Shown: positions 24,900 through 34,379 of the stretch, in pieces | How the letters are laid out: the number at the start of each line of letters is the position of its first letter | How positions within the stretch are numbered: position 1 is the stretch's first letter | Assembly (NCBI GenBank): GCA_035534455.1 | Contig: DATLRV010000022.1 | Span: 1 to 64,000, forward strand | DNA length: 64,000 nucleotides | Direction of reading: 5' to 3' | Source: JAJYVT01 sp035534455 | GTDB lineage: Bacteria; Actinomycetota; Acidimicrobiia; Acidimicrobiales; RAAP-2 | Translations under genes and position numbers: made by a program | Notes under the pieces: generated by a model | Told to the model about the DNA's origin: nothing | Databases searched by the model: none | What the model saw: only the letters and a program-made list of their open reading frames with translations

Positions 24900-25709
24900 G
24901 TGAGGGAGCAACGGCTCGTCTTCGGGGAGGAACCGGAGCTCTACGACCGGGCGCGCCCGGGCTACAGCGACGCGATGGTGGCCGACGTGCTCATCTTCGG
25001 CGATCTCGACCCCCGGGCCAGCCGTGCGCTCGAGATCGGCGCAGGGACGGGCAAGGCGACCGTCGCCTTCGCGCGCAGCGGGTTGCGGGTGCACGCGCTC
25101 GAGCCGGACCCCGCCATGGCCGCGGTCGCCGAGCGGAACTGCCGGGAGTACCCCGACGTCGACGTCGAGGTCACCTCGTTCGAGGACTGGGCACGCGGCG
25201 ACGGAGCGTTCGACCTCGTCTTCTCGGCCCAGGCGTGGCACTGGCTCCGCCCCGAGGTGCGCTGCACCCTGGCGGCGGCGGCGCTCGTGCCCGAGGGCAC
25301 GCTGGCGCTTCTGTGGCACCGGGTCCGCTGGACCGCCGGGGACCCCGTGCGAGCGGCGCTCGACCATTGCTACCGGACGTGTGCGCCGGGCTTGTACGAG
25401 CGCGGCCCCGGGTTCCCCGGGCTCACCCCGAGCGGTCTCGACGAGCGGACGCAGCGCGAGCTCACCGAGCTCGCGGGCGGTCCCTTCGTGGACGTCACGA
25501 TCCACGAGCACCCGTGGACGCAGTCGTTCGACGCTGCCGGGTACGTCGACCGGCTGCGGACCCAGTCCGACCATCGCCTCCTGCCGCCAGACGAGCTCGC
25601 GCGCTTGCTGGAGGCCGTCGACGGGGTGGTCGCCGCCAACGGCGGCACGGTGACGGTCCCGCACTCCACCCTGCTCGTGCTCGCCCACCGATCGGCTGCG
25701 CGCGCGTGA
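24900..25709 (+). CDS. class I SAM-dependent methyltransferase
   Basis: A 269-residue protein with the Rossmann-type methyltransferase fold. It has EPELYDRARPGYSDAMV (the YDRARPGYP motif of one methyltransferase group), motif I ALEIGAGTGKATVAFA, VHALEPDPAM and the FDLVFSAQAWHWL segment. The acceptor is not evident. GTG 24900 is preceded by GGAGGGAGG, a good ribosome site. The stop overlaps the start of the next methyltransferase (GTGA), so the two form a pair. The disrupted GNAT gene lies just upstream. Confidence 0.85.
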   Translation: MREQRLVFGEEPELYDRARPGYSDAMVADVLIFGDLDPRASRALEIGAGTGKATVAFARSGLRVHALEPDPAMAAVAERNCREYPDVDVEVTSFEDWARGDGAFDLVFSAQAWHWLRPEVRCTLAAAALVPEGTLALLWHRVRWTAGDPVRAALDHCYRTCAPGLYERGPGFPGLTPSGLDERTQRELTELAGGPFVDVTIHEHPWTQSFDAAGYVDRLRTQSDHRLLPPDELARLLEAVDGVVAANGGTVTVPHSTLLVLAHRSAARA

Positions 25710-26347
25710 GCGGTGGCGGGCCGGCGTTCGCGGAAGATCCTTCGACGCAGCGGTACTACGACCAGCGGGCCGGCGAGTACGACGAGTGGTACCTGGGCGA
25801 AGGGCTGTTCGCCGAGCGCGACCGCCCGGGCTGGCACGAGGAGCTCCAACGCCTCGAGCGCCTCTTGGAGGCACTCGAGCCCGGGACGACCCTCGACGTC
25901 GCGTGCGGGACGGCGTTCCTCAGTCGCCACCTCCCGGGCGGGGTGCTCGGGCTGGACCGCAGCCCCGCCATGGTCAGCATCGCCCGTGGACGGCTCGGCC
26001 GCGCGGCGGTCGCCGACGCGCTCGCGCTCCCCGTCGCCGCCGGCTCGGTGACGAGGGTGTTCACCGCCCACTTCTACGGGCACCTCCCGCCAGAAGAGCG
26101 CGCACGGTTCCTCGCGGAGGTCCGCCAGGTCGCCGTCGAGCTCGTCGTCGTCGACACCGCGACCAGGCCGGGGTGTCCCGCCGAGATGGTGCAAGAACGG
26201 GTCCTCAACGACGGGTCTCGCCATCGCGTCTTCAAGCGATTCCTCTCCGCGGGGCAGCTCGCCGACGAGATTGGCGGCTCGGCGCTCTTCGACGGGCGCT
26301 GGTTCGTCGCGGCTCAGACGAGGTTTGACGGGGTGCCGAGGCGCTGA
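25706..26347 (+). CDS. class I SAM-dependent methyltransferase
   Basis: A 213-residue methyltransferase. It starts with STQRYYDQRAGEYDEWYLGEG, a typical N-terminal YY--RA-EYD-WY element, then motif I TTLDVACGTAFLSRHL, a LGLDRSPAMVSIARG motif II/III, and VADALALPVAAGSVTRVF. It resembles small-molecule or quinone-type methyltransferases, but the substrate cannot be read. The C-terminal part HRVFKRFLSAGQLADEIGG is common in this subgroup. The start overlaps the previous gene. It converges with the ArsB-like gene across 18 bp. Confidence 0.85.
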   Translation: MSGGGPAFAEDPSTQRYYDQRAGEYDEWYLGEGLFAERDRPGWHEELQRLERLLEALEPGTTLDVACGTAFLSRHLPGGVLGLDRSPAMVSIARGRLGRAAVADALALPVAAGSVTRVFTAHFYGHLPPEERARFLAEVRQVAVELVVVDTATRPGCPAEMVQERVLNDGSRHRVFKRFLSAGQLADEIGGSALFDGRWFVAAQTRFDGVPRR

Positions 26348-26365
26348 CGCCAGAGCGCCCAGTGG

Positions 26366-27544
26366 TCAGTGGGCACTCAGCGCGAGGAGCGCGAGGACCA
26401 TGGACACGGGCACCACGAGGACGCCGACGGCGGAGTAGCGCCGGGCGCTCGGGCGCGCGCCGGCGACGTGCGCCACCTGCAGCCACAGCACGGCCGACAG
26501 TGCGCCGCTCACCGCAAGGTTCGGGCCGAGGTCGAGGCCGACGAGGAGCGCGTGCGGCTGCGCGAGCGGGCGGGCGGCGAGGAGCGATGCGGCGGGAAGG
26601 TTGTTGACGGCGACGCTGGCGACGGCTCCGACGACGGCGGTCACGGCGCTCGACGCATGCGACAGGAGGTGCGAGGGACCGGACCAGACGCGCCCGAGCG
26701 TGCCGAGGTCGACCGCCACGGCGAAGAGCCCGCAGAGAAGGGGAGCATTGACCGTCCGGCGGACCTCGCGAGCGTGCAACCGCCCCCGTCCCAGTGCCCA
26801 CGCGGTCGCGCAGAGCCCCACCACGAGCGCGGCGATCGCCTCCCACGATGGCGCGAGCACGAGGGTCGCGACGACCACTGCGCAGATGCCTGCGAGCCCT
26901 GCACCCGCGCGCCACTCGACGGGTTCGCCGAGACGAGGCCCGCAGACGCCGAGCTGACGCCACCACACCACGGCGACCACCGCGGCGACGCCGACGATCG
27001 AGGCGACCCAGGGAAGCGCCATCGATGCCGCGAACGCCCCGCCGGACTGGTGCACGCGGCCGAGCACGATGAGGTTGGTGAGGTTCGAGCCGGGCAGGAG
27101 GAGCGACGCGCCGTTCACGAGGAAGACGGCGAGGTAGAGGAACGGCGTCTCGTCCGTCTGCCGCCGACGCGAGGCCACGACGACGACCGGGGTGAGGAAC
27201 GCCACTGCAGTGTCGAGGTTCAGGACCGCCGTGACGACGGCGATGAGCACGGTCGCAGCGACGAACAGCGAGCGTCCGCCACGTGCGAGGTCTGCCATGA
27301 CCGTACCGGCGGCGTCGAACAGACCGTCGGTCCTGGCGACCAGGCCGAGCGCGAGCAGGCCTGCGACCAGCACGAACGGGGGCCAGTCCTGCGAGGCGGC
27401 ACCGCCGACCGCGTGGGCGTCCAGCACGAGCGCCGCGGCGAGAGCGGGCAGCGCGATCCCCGTGAGGACCCACCCCGCCCGCCGCAGGACGTAGGGTGGC
27501 TCGCCGGCCCCCGCCAGCGGTGCCGAGAGGCTGCCCGCGCTCAC
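26366..27544 (-). CDS. ArsB/NhaD-like ion permease (IT superfamily)
   Basis: A 392-residue membrane protein with about ten hydrophobic segments. Motifs of the ArsB/NhaD branch are clear: TAVLNLDTAVAFLTPVVV near 110-127, GASLLLPGSNLTNLIVLGR near 146-164, ASVAVNNLPAASLLAA near 310-325, and VGLDLGPNLAVSGALSAVLW near 338-357. ArsB moves arsenite and NhaD exchanges Na+/H+. The LGPNLAVSGALS motif is more ArsB-like, but no arsR or arsC is adjacent, so the ion is open. Its start overlaps the end of the upstream hydrolase gene by four bases, so both are on one transcript. Confidence 0.8.
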   Translation of the reverse strand: MSAGSLSAPLAGAGEPPYVLRRAGWVLTGIALPALAAALVLDAHAVGGAASQDWPPFVLVAGLLALGLVARTDGLFDAAGTVMADLARGGRSLFVAATVLIAVVTAVLNLDTAVAFLTPVVVVASRRRQTDETPFLYLAVFLVNGASLLLPGSNLTNLIVLGRVHQSGGAFAASMALPWVASIVGVAAVVAVVWWRQLGVCGPRLGEPVEWRAGAGLAGICAVVVATLVLAPSWEAIAALVVGLCATAWALGRGRLHAREVRRTVNAPLLCGLFAVAVDLGTLGRVWSGPSHLLSHASSAVTAVVGAVASVAVNNLPAASLLAARPLAQPHALLVGLDLGPNLAVSGALSAVLWLQVAHVAGARPSARRYSAVGVLVVPVSMVLALLALSAH

Positions 27545-28518
27545 CGCCGGCCCGGCTCGCGCGGCACCTCGCGGTCGCGGCCCGTCGGGTCCTCTCTCTC
27601 GCCGTCGCCTCCCTCGGGGCCCTCGCTTTCGCCGCCGCCGTCGCCGTCGCCATCGGTCGCGGACGAGGCGAGCGCCACCACCTCGAGCACCAGCGACGCG
27701 AACGCGTCGGGATGGCTGAGGTGCGCGCCGTGGCCGGCGTCGTCGATGGTCGAGCGGCGTACCGAGGCGCCATGCGCGGCGAGCCAGTCGGCGGTGTCAC
27801 GGTGGTGGGCGAAGCTGGCAGGGCCGCCCGAGCAGACGATCGTCGGCACCGACAGGCCAGTGACGTCGAAGGGCACACCGGCCCGGATCGCACGCAGATC
27901 GGCGAGCAGCGCCGGACCGTCGGCGCGCCGTCCTTCGCGCTGCTCCTCGCCGAGCCGCTCCCACGCCGCGTCGCTCACCATGCGGCGAAAGAAGCGCTCG
28001 GCCTCTCCGCCGGGATCGGCGGCTTCTTGCCCGACCGGTGACGCGTGGGTCCCGCGGCGATAGAAGCCGAGCCAGGGCATGGATGGCTCGTAGGCCCCGA
28101 TCGCCGCGAAGCGCGTCGGTGCGGAGATCGCCGCCGAGAGGACGATGGTCGCGCCCACGCTGTGGCCGACGGCGACGACGACGGACCCCTTGACGCGGTG
28201 CTCGGCATATGCGGTCGCGACCCCGAGGAGGTCCTGTACGTGCACGGCAAGGTCGTCGGAGACCCCAGCGCCGCGCGACCCCTGGTACCCGCGGCGGTCG
28301 TAGGTCACGACACCGATGGCCCCGAGCCGCCGCGCGACGCGGCCGAAGCTGCGGCCGCGGTCCAAAGAGCCGTGGACGAGGAGGGCGAGGGGGCGACCGT
28401 GTCCCCACCCCCCGGTCGGCGGCTGCTCGGTCACCTCGAGCCCTTCGGGAATCCCCGGCACGGTCGAGGGGTCGCCGGCGCGCCGCTCGTCACCGGCAGT
28501 GTTGGGGATGACGCTCAC
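27541..28518 (-). CDS. alpha/beta-hydrolase
   Basis: A 325-residue cytosolic alpha/beta-hydrolase. The oxyanion region is LALLVHGSLDRGRSFGRVAR, the nucleophile elbow GHSVGA (serine about residue 119), and the catalytic His probably lies in DDAGHGAHLSHPDAF near 260. The Asp is expected around IVCSGGPASFAHHRDTADWL. A Gly/Glu/Asp-rich disordered tail of 50 residues follows, and the first 30 residues are also disordered. The substrate is unknown. It starts at GTG 28518, 10 nt after TAGGGT on the same strand. It is divergent from kgd. Confidence 0.82.
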   Translation of the reverse strand: MSVIPNTAGDERRAGDPSTVPGIPEGLEVTEQPPTGGWGHGRPLALLVHGSLDRGRSFGRVARRLGAIGVVTYDRRGYQGSRGAGVSDDLAVHVQDLLGVATAYAEHRVKGSVVVAVGHSVGATIVLSAAISAPTRFAAIGAYEPSMPWLGFYRRGTHASPVGQEAADPGGEAERFFRRMVSDAAWERLGEEQREGRRADGPALLADLRAIRAGVPFDVTGLSVPTIVCSGGPASFAHHRDTADWLAAHGASVRRSTIDDAGHGAHLSHPDAFASLVLEVVALASSATDGDGDGGGESEGPEGGDGEREDPTGRDREVPREPGRR

Positions 28519-28528
28519 GCGATCACGG

Positions 28529-28534
28529 ACCCTA
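28529..28534 (-). promoter_or_regulatory. -10 element TAGGGT of the hydrolase-permease operon
   Basis: On the minus strand TAGGGT ends 10 nt before GTG 28518. Confidence 0.45.
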
Positions 28535-28600
28535 ACCGGGCGCCGCGGCGATTCCTTGTGTGCCGCCGCGTTCGAAGCCAGGGGTCCTCAGGCACGCCGA

Positions 28601-28606
28601 TAGGGT
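28601..28606 (+). promoter_or_regulatory. -10 element TAGGGT of kgd (leaderless)
   Basis: TAGGGT ends 6 nt before the kgd GTG, so the mRNA should start at the start codon. No Shine-Dalgarno sequence is possible in this spacing. Confidence 0.6.
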
Positions 28607-28612
28607 TGGGGC

Positions 28613-31600
28613 GTGACAGCGCCTGGACAAGACGACCCCCGACGCGCGACGTCCGTGCCCGCGCATCGCCCGTCGGACGGCGCCTTCGGGCCAAACGCCT
28701 GGCTCGTCGACGACATGTACGACCGGTACCTGGCGGACCCGAGCTCCGTCTCGGAGAGCTGGCGCGACTTCTTCGCCGACTACCGGCCCGCCACCGTGCC
28801 GGCACCGATGGACGCGCTGGCGGCCGAGATCGCCGCTCGCGGCCTCGAGCGGGAAGACCTCCCCGCTCAGGGGGGCGCGCAAGGGGCCGGGCTGTCCGAC
28901 GGCCACGCCGGCGCCCCCGCCCCTTGGGGAGGGGCGGTGACCACGGACGCCGGGCGCTCCGCGCCGGCAGCGGTCGCTCAGCCGGCAACGACCGCCCAGC
29001 CGGCAGCGCCCCCGACGACGCCGCGCCCTGCGACCACGCCGCGCCGCCCTGCGACCATCGCGCTGCCCGAGGGGGGCGGCTCTGCCGGGCCCGGCGAGGG
29101 CGAGCAGCAGGAGGGCGACCAGACCGTGCCGCTGCGCGGCGCGGCGTCCCGGATCGCGGCGAACATGACGGCGAGCCTCGCCGTGCCGACCGCCACGAGC
29201 GTACGGACCGTCCCGGCACGCCTCCTCGAGGTCAACCGCCAGATCCTCAACAACCAGTTGGCGCGGACGACCGGTGCCAAGGTGAGCTTCACCCACCTCA
29301 TCGGCTTCGCCGTGGTCCGCGCACTCCGGGGGGTCCCCGCACTCAACTCGACCTACGTCGAGGAGCCGAGCGACGGCGGGCGTCGTGCCGCCGGCGTGGT
29401 GCGGCACGCGCACGTCGGGCTGGGCCTGGCGGTGGACGTCCAGCGCCCCGACGGCACCCGCACCCTCATGGTCCCTTGTGTAAAGCACGCCGACACCCTG
29501 GACTTCCGGGAGTTCGTCCTTGCCTACGAGGAGCTGGTCCGCAAGGTGCACGCCGGGAAGGCGAACCCGGACGACTTTGCCGGCGTGACGGTGAGCCTGA
29601 CCAACCCCGGGACGCTCGGCACCGTCCAGTCCGTGCCGCGGCTGATGCCCGGGCAGGGGGCGATCGTCGGCGTCGGGGCGATCTCGCACCCCTCCGGGTT
29701 CGAGGCCGCAGATCCTCAGATGCTTGCCGAGCTCGGCGTCGGGCGCGTCGTGACCCTCACCTCCACCTACGACCACCGGATCATCCAGGGCGCGGAGTCG
29801 GGCCTCTTCCTCGCGTACGTCGCGGAGTGCCTCACGGGGGGCCACGCCTTCTACGACGAGGTCTTCGAGGCGATGGCGGTGCCGTACAAGGCGGTGCGCT
29901 GGCACGTGGACCGGTCGGCGACCGGCGACAAGGACCACGAGCGCCTTCTCAAGCAGGTCCACGTCCAGACCTTGATCAACATGTACCGCGTGCGCGGTCA
30001 CCTGATCGCCCACCTCGACCCGCTCGACGCCGAACCGCCCCGGATCCACCCCGAGCTCGACCCGCTCACCTACGGACTCACCATCTGGGACCTGTCGCGC
30101 CGTTTCGTCGCCGACGGGCTCGCCGGGCACGACTGGGCGACCCTCGACCAGATTCTCCACATCCTGCGCGACGCCTACTGCCGGACGCTCGGCATCGAGT
30201 ACATGCACATCCAGGACCCCGCGCAGAAGCGATGGATCCAAGAGCACGTGGAGGGCGTGGATCGCGCGGTCGGTGCGCAGGAGCAGCGGCACATCCTGGA
30301 GCGTCTGAACGCCGCCGAGGTCTTCGAGCGCTTCCTGCACAGCCGCTACGTCGGCCAGAAGCGATTCGGGCTGGAAGGGGCCGAGTCGCTCATCGTGGTG
30401 CTCGACACGCTGCTCGACGACGCGGCGCGCGGCGGGGCCCTGGAGGTGGTCATGGGCATGGCGCACCGTGGCCGGCTCAACGTGCTCGCCAACATCGTGG
30501 GCAAGTCCTACCGGGACATCTTCGAGGAGTTCGAGGGCATCTTGGACCCGGACTCGGTGCAGGGGTCGGGCGACGTCAAGTACCACAAGGGGGCGACCGG
30601 CAAGTTCTGCGGGCCGTCGGGGCTCGAGCTCGCCGTCACGATGTCGTCCAACCCGTCGCACCTCGAGGCCGTCGACCCGGTCGTCGTGGGCATGGCGCGC
30701 GCGAAGCAGGACCAATTCCTGTCGCCGACCGACGGCACGCCGCATGGGCTGGCCGCGCAGGGGACGATCCAGTTCCCGATCCTCCCGGTGCTCATCCACG
30801 GGGACGCAGCGTTCGCAGGGCAGGGGGTGGTGGCCGAGACGCTCAACCTCTCCGCCCTCTCCGGCTACCGGGTCGGTGGCACGGTGCACGTCGTCGTCAA
30901 CAACCAGCTCGGGTTCACCACCGCGCCCGGCGCCGCCCGCAGCTCGGTCTATCCGACCGACGTGGCCAAGATGGTGCAGGCGCCGATCTTCCACGTGAAC
31001 GGCGACGACCCCGAAGCCTGCATGCGGGCCGCCAGGCTGGCGTTCGCGTTCCGCCAGGAGTTCCACAAGGACGTCGTGATCGACCTGGTGACCTACCGGC
31101 GTCACGGGCACAACGAAGGGGACGACCCGAGCTACACCCAGCCCCTCATGTACCAACGCATCGACGCCAAGCGGTCGGTGCGCAAGCTCTACACCGAGAC
31201 CCTCGTGCGCCGCGGCGACATCACCCTGGAGGAGGCGGAGCAGGCGCTCGACGCCTTCAACCAGCAGCTGCAGGCAGTGCTCGACGAGGTTCGTGCGGCA
31301 CCGCCACCCGCAAGGGAGCTCGGCCAGAAGTCCGAGAACGGCAGCCCCGCCGACGCGGTGCCGGACGTGCCTGCGGTCGAGACCGGGGTCGACCGTCAGC
31401 TCCTCGTCCAGCTCGCGCGCCGGACGATGACGGTGCCCGATTCCTTCACCCTCCACCCGAAGCTCGTGCGCCAGTTCGCCCATCGCGCCGAGCTCGTCTC
31501 GTCGGGGCACGTCGACTGGCCGCTCGCCGAGCAGCTCGCGATCGGTTCGTTGCTGGCCGAGGGCGTGGACGTGCGCCTGACCGGGCAGGACACCCGGCGC

Positions 31601-32578
31601 GGCACGTTCAGCCAGCGCCACGCCGTTCTCGTCGACTACCAGAACGGTCACGAGTTCGTGCCGCTCGCACATCTCGCGGACCTCTCCGAGTCCGAGCGTG
31701 GGCGGCCGGGACGCTTTACCGTGCGCGACTCCCTTTTGTCGGAGTACGCGGCCGTCGGCTTCGAGTACGGCTATTCGGTGGAGTCTCCCGACGCACTCGT
31801 CGCGTGGGAAGCGCAGTTCGGGGACTTCGTGAACGGGGCCAGCATCATCATCGACAACTTTCTGGTCGCCGCCGAGGACAAGTGGGGTCAACACGCCGGG
31901 CTCGTGCTCCTCCTCCCACACGGGTACGAGGGCCAGGGGCCCGAGCACTCCTCGGCGCGGATCGAACGTTTCCTGACTCTCTCGGCACGCGGCAACCTCC
32001 GGATCGTCGTGCCGTCGACGGCTGCGCAGTACTTCCACCTCCTCCGCTCGCAGCCCGTGCGCATGCCCGCGACGCCGCTCGTCGTCATCACGCCGAAGTC
32101 CCTGCTCCGCGCGACGCAGTCGCGGTCGTCCCTCGGCGACCTCACGTCCGGGTCCTTCGCCGAGGTCCTCGACGACCCGTCCGTTGCGGATCCCGCCGGG
32201 GTGCGGAGGATCGTGCTCACCAGCGGGAAGGTCGCCCACGAGGCCATGCAGCGGAGGGACGAGCGAGTAGGCGACGGAGCGGCCGGCGAGACGGGCGACA
32301 TCGCCGTGGTCCGCGTCGAGCAGCTCTACCCGTGGCCCGAGCGCCGGCTCGCCGACGTGCTGGCCCGCTACCCCGCGGCCGCCGAAGTCGTCTGGCTCCA
32401 AGAGGAGCCCGAGAACATGGGAGCATGGTCCTTCGTGCACGCCAGGCTGCACAGGATCCTCCGTGACCGCTACACGCTCCTCCACGTGAGTCGCCCCGAG
32501 TCCGCGAGCCCGGCGACCGGGAGCGGCGCGCTCCACCAGCTCGAACAGGCGTCCCTCCTTGACCATGCGATCGGCTGA
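28613..32578 (+). CDS. kgd: multifunctional 2-oxoglutarate decarboxylase / dehydrogenase E1-E2 (KGD)
   Basis: A 1321-residue fusion typical of actinobacteria. An N-terminal helix (GPNAWLVDDMYDRYL, 25-39) that recruits partners is followed by a Pro/Ala linker (about 58-160). A lipoyl-less E2 acyltransferase domain follows (about 170-400, ending in YDHRIIQGAESG near 385), then the ThDP-dependent E1 part: GMAHRGRLNVLANI near 615, HGDAAFAGQG near 730, YRRHGHNEGDDPSYTQP near 830. It decarboxylates 2-oxoglutarate and works with E2/E3 subunits to make succinyl-CoA in the TCA cycle; it can also form other products. In mycobacteria an N-terminal Thr and the FHA protein GarA control it. GarA is not in the window. 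Large false ORFs run through other frames here. Confidence 0.97.
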   Translation: MTAPGQDDPRRATSVPAHRPSDGAFGPNAWLVDDMYDRYLADPSSVSESWRDFFADYRPATVPAPMDALAAEIAARGLEREDLPAQGGAQGAGLSDGHAGAPAPWGGAVTTDAGRSAPAAVAQPATTAQPAAPPTTPRPATTPRRPATIALPEGGGSAGPGEGEQQEGDQTVPLRGAASRIAANMTASLAVPTATSVRTVPARLLEVNRQILNNQLARTTGAKVSFTHLIGFAVVRALRGVPALNSTYVEEPSDGGRRAAGVVRHAHVGLGLAVDVQRPDGTRTLMVPCVKHADTLDFREFVLAYEELVRKVHAGKANPDDFAGVTVSLTNPGTLGTVQSVPRLMPGQGAIVGVGAISHPSGFEAADPQMLAELGVGRVVTLTSTYDHRIIQGAESGLFLAYVAECLTGGHAFYDEVFEAMAVPYKAVRWHVDRSATGDKDHERLLKQVHVQTLINMYRVRGHLIAHLDPLDAEPPRIHPELDPLTYGLTIWDLSRRFVADGLAGHDWATLDQILHILRDAYCRTLGIEYMHIQDPAQKRWIQEHVEGVDRAVGAQEQRHILERLNAAEVFERFLHSRYVGQKRFGLEGAESLIVVLDTLLDDAARGGALEVVMGMAHRGRLNVLANIVGKSYRDIFEEFEGILDPDSVQGSGDVKYHKGATGKFCGPSGLELAVTMSSNPSHLEAVDPVVVGMARAKQDQFLSPTDGTPHGLAAQGTIQFPILPVLIHGDAAFAGQGVVAETLNLSALSGYRVGGTVHVVVNNQLGFTTAPGAARSSVYPTDVAKMVQAPIFHVNGDDPEACMRAARLAFAFRQEFHKDVVIDLVTYRRHGHNEGDDPSYTQPLMYQRIDAKRSVRKLYTETLVRRGDITLEEAEQALDAFNQQLQAVLDEVRAAPPPARELGQKSENGSPADAVPDVPAVETGVDRQLLVQLARRTMTVPDSFTLHPKLVRQFAHRAELVSSGHVDWPLAEQLAIGSLLAEGVDVRLTGQDTRRGTFSQRHAVLVDYQNGHEFVPLAHLADLSESERGRPGRFTVRDSLLSEYAAVGFEYGYSVESPDALVAWEAQFGDFVNGASIIIDNFLVAAEDKWGQHAGLVLLLPHGYEGQGPEHSSARIERFLTLSARGNLRIVVPSTAAQYFHLLRSQPVRMPATPLVVITPKSLLRATQSRSSLGDLTSGSFAEVLDDPSVADPAGVRRIVLTSGKVAHEAMQRRDERVGDGAAGETGDIAVVRVEQLYPWPERRLADVLARYPAAAEVVWLQEEPENMGAWSFVHARLHRILRDRYTLLHVSRPESASPATGSGALHQLEQASLLDHAIG

Positions 32579-32581
32579 CGG

Positions 32582-34339
32582 GTGCCAGCCGGTGGTCTCC
32601 GCCACGTGACCACCGCACCGGGTAGGCACGTCGTCGTCGTCGACGGCTCGAATCTCGCGACCGAGGGCCGCACCCTCCCGAGCCTGCGGCAGCTCGACGA
32701 GGCCGTGCGCGCATACGCCGAGGAGGACCCGGACGCAGAGATCGTCGTGGTGGTGGACGCGTCCTTCGAGCACCGGATCGAGCCGTCCGAGCGCGAGCGG
32801 CTGGTCGACGCCGCGCTCCACGGCGAGGTCGTGTCGCCCCCTGCCGGTGCGATAGGCCGCGGCGACGCCTTCGTGCTCCGGATCGCCGAGCGCACGGGGG
32901 CACGGGTGCTCTCGAACGACTCGTTCCAGGAGTTCCACGCCGAGCACCCGTGGCTCTTCAACGACGGCAGGCTGGTCGGTGGGAAGCCCGTTCCCGGCGT
33001 GGGGTGGATCTTCACGCCCCGCATCCCCGTACGTGGCCCGAAGAGCCGGGAGGCGACCGGGAAGGCAAGGAAGAAGGTCGCGCAAGAGCTGTCCCCGCCG
33101 GTGAAGGCCGCCGAGCTCGCGAAGGCCGCGAAGAAGGCCGCGTCGCGCAGTGCGCCGGCCATGACGTTGCCGGACGGGTCGAAACCCAAGGTCGGCGACG
33201 TCTGGCCGGCTGGAGCACGGGGTGCAAAGGCGGGCCCGACGAAGACGACAGGGTCCGCGACCTCCGCCGCGACCGGGGCCGCTGCCAGGGCGGCCGCGGC
33301 ACCTGCCGAGAAGGCCCGCGCCAGGAAGGCCTCCGCCAAGAACGGCCCCGCCGAGCTGTCTCCTCCGACAGTGGCCCCCGCCGAGCAGGGGATGGAGAAG
33401 GTCACCGCCACGGACAAGGCCGGCAAGCGATCCGCCAAGAGCTCTGCCGGCGCAGAGTCGGCGATCACCAAGGGCGAGCGCGTCAAGGCAGCGGCACCGA
33501 CGAAGAAGGCGGCGTCCACCAAGAAGGCGGCGTCCAAGAAGGCGGCGTCCAAGAAGGCGGCGTCCACGAAGAAGGCGGCGTCCACGAAGAAGGCCGTTGC
33601 GCAGGCAGCCCGGCTTCCGGCGGCGGCGACCCCGGCGGAGACGCCCAAGAAGACCGCGGCAAAGAAGGCCGCCCCTGCCAAAGCGTCGGCCCAGAAGTCG
33701 CCGCCCAAGAAGTCACCGGCCCAGAAGCCGGCCCAGAAGCCGCCGGCCAAGAAGCCGGTGACCGACAAGCCCTCCTCCGAGAAGATCGGCGCCACAAGGC
33801 GCCTCGACGGGGTCGACGGCGCAGCGAAGGTCGCGCGGAGTACGGCTGCGAAGGACCCGGCGGTCCAGGAAGCCATCGGCCAGGCGCTCGCAGAAGTCCT
33901 CGCGCCGAGGACCCAAACCGCCGACGGAGGGCAACCCGGCGGGTCAGGCGAGAAGCGGAAGAAGAAGAAGAAAGACGCACATGACGGATCAGACGATCGA
34001 CACCGTCGACGTCGGCCGTCGTCTCCTCCGCCCGCGGTCAACGAGCCCCTGGCCTTCATCACCTTCGTCGCGACGTATCCGCTCGACAGCGAGCTCGAAG
34101 GCGAGGTCGTGTCGTTCACGTCCCACGGGGCCATGGTGGACGTCGACCTTCCGGGGGGAGGAGTCCTGCACTCCTACATCCCGCTGAGCGCGATGGGCGA
34201 CCCGCCGCCGATCAAGGCGAGGCAGGTGCTGGCTCGAGGCGAACGGCGGACGTTCGTGCTCGTCGCGCTCGACCCTCCACGCCGTGTGGCCGAGCTCGCA
34301 CTGCCCCGGCTGGTCGCTGCCGGCTCCTCCCGGCGCTGA
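32582..34339 (+). CDS. NYN/Zc3h12a-like ribonuclease domain + basic AKKA repeat region + S1-like domain
   Basis: A 585-residue protein with three parts. Residues about 15-145 form a PIN/NYN nuclease fold with candidate catalytic acids in VVVVDGSNLATEGR, VVVVDASF, IGRGDAFVL and VLSNDSFQEF. PGVGWIFTPRIP closes it, as in Zc3h12a-type RNases. Residues about 150-465 are disordered and rich in Lys, Ala, Pro (ASTKKAASKKAAS repeats; several KK-rich tracts). The last 95 residues look like an S1/OB RNA-binding domain: LEGEVVSFTSHGAMVDVDLP, then HSYIPLSAMGDPPP and GERRTFVLVALDP. The expected role is RNA cleavage or decay with non-specific nucleic-acid binding; this is inference. It starts 3 bp after the kgd stop at GTG 32582; GTG 32606 is an alternative. 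Confidence 0.85.
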   Translation: MPAGGLRHVTTAPGRHVVVVDGSNLATEGRTLPSLRQLDEAVRAYAEEDPDAEIVVVVDASFEHRIEPSERERLVDAALHGEVVSPPAGAIGRGDAFVLRIAERTGARVLSNDSFQEFHAEHPWLFNDGRLVGGKPVPGVGWIFTPRIPVRGPKSREATGKARKKVAQELSPPVKAAELAKAAKKAASRSAPAMTLPDGSKPKVGDVWPAGARGAKAGPTKTTGSATSAATGAAARAAAAPAEKARARKASAKNGPAELSPPTVAPAEQGMEKVTATDKAGKRSAKSSAGAESAITKGERVKAAAPTKKAASTKKAASKKAASKKAASTKKAASTKKAVAQAARLPAAATPAETPKKTAAKKAAPAKASAQKSPPKKSPAQKPAQKPPAKKPVTDKPSSEKIGATRRLDGVDGAAKVARSTAAKDPAVQEAIGQALAEVLAPRTQTADGGQPGGSGEKRKKKKKDAHDGSDDRHRRRRPSSPPPAVNEPLAFITFVATYPLDSELEGEVVSFTSHGAMVDVDLPGGGVLHSYIPLSAMGDPPPIKARQVLARGERRTFVLVALDPPRRVAELALPRLVAAGSSRR

Positions 34340-34366
34340 GCCGCCGGGAGCCGCGTCGTCGCTTGG

Positions 34367-34372
34367 TAGCGT
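34367..34372 (+). promoter_or_regulatory. -10 element TAGCGT of the FabZ-like gene (leaderless)
   Basis: TAGCGT ends 7 nt before ATG 34380. Confidence 0.5.
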
Positions 34373-34379
34373 CGTGACG

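Noticed and set aside
28045..33085. Very long open frames of about 1470 and 1520 codons on both strands across kgd
   Set aside because: They are shadows of the kgd coding frame in high-GC DNA. Their translations are Arg/Pro-rich or low complexity with no domain, while kgd has complete E1/E2 motifs.
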